Shown one piece after another: positions 41,211 through 42,310 of a stretch of 42,310 nt of DNA. The DNA comes from Sphingomonas bacterium. GTDB taxonomy: Bacteria > Pseudomonadota > Alphaproteobacteria > Sphingomonadales > Sphingomonadaceae. Where the stretch lies: assembly GCF_028292965.1 (NCBI RefSeq), contig NZ_JAQGLG010000073.1, positions 1-42,310 on the forward strand, in the 5' to 3' direction. Within the stretch, counting starts at the first letter, position 1. Each line of letters begins with the position of its first letter. The translations under genes and the position numbers were made by a program. The notes beneath the pieces were generated by a model. It was not told the origin of the DNA. It saw only the letters and a program-made list of their open reading frames with translations, and ran no database searches.

Positions 41211-42310
<1,100 letters not shown>

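Overview
The window reads as a chromosomal segment of a high-GC alphaproteobacterium of the Sphingomonas type. This is inferred from content, not from a database search. The pointers are a cpdR–tRNA-Val(GAC) pair beside an N-formylglutamate amidohydrolase gene, large TonB-dependent receptors, a long (531-aa) isocitrate lyase, a short ATP synthase epsilon subunit, a valine-degradation cluster and many palindromic intergenic repeats. No phage, plasmid, CRISPR array or intact transposase was seen.

Layout. 1–960: 5' part of an N-formylglutamate amidohydrolase gene (minus), divergent cpdR, tRNA-Val and a strong terminator. 1.1–6.7 kb: a secreted alpha/beta hydrolase; isocitrate lyase (minus) preceded by a 51-codon small gene; a MocR-type regulator divergent from a PhzF-family gene; a 46-aa membrane peptide. 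6.85–11.8 kb: a cobalamin riboswitch followed by btuB, btuF, btuC and btuD, the last three overlapping. btuF carries an in-frame 204-bp palindromic repeat. 11.9–14.4 kb: a Gfo/Idh/MocA oxidoreductase, a small orphan protein and a LysR regulator divergent from mmsA. 14.6–25.9 kb: valine (isobutyryl-CoA) degradation, with mmsA, isobutyryl-CoA dehydrogenase, a class I PHA synthase, 3-hydroxyisobutyryl-CoA hydrolase, enoyl-CoA hydratase and mmsB. It is interrupted by an AraC/membrane regulator plus fatty acid hydroxylase pair, a small lipoprotein and a polysaccharide deacetylase. 25.9–31.7 kb (minus): alanine racemase, an MHS-type transporter and a 999-aa TonB receptor of lower GC. 31.9–34.7 kb: a PHA locus (thiolase, short PhaC-like protein, divergent phaR). 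34.9–39.3 kb (minus): a double aspartyl-protease/PDZ protein, cpaF and a frameshifted membrane glycosyltransferase gene overlapping cpaF. 39.4–42.3 kb: an AraC regulator, a DUF6265-type secreted protein, and atpC and atpD (partial) of the F1 ATP synthase operon.

How the genes work together. The valine genes cover every step from isobutyryl-CoA to propionyl-CoA. Propionyl-CoA is usually consumed by B12-dependent methylmalonyl-CoA mutase, which would make the neighbouring riboswitch-controlled B12 uptake operon metabolically relevant (inference). Acetyl-CoA handling is represented by isocitrate lyase (glyoxylate shunt) and by the PHA genes.

The most unusual signal is the set of dispersed palindromic repeats, in at least six families. 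One copy lies inside the btuF reading frame, keeps it open, and itself contains a nested cruciform-like segment. Another sits between atpD and atpC. No mobilising enzyme is present in the window.
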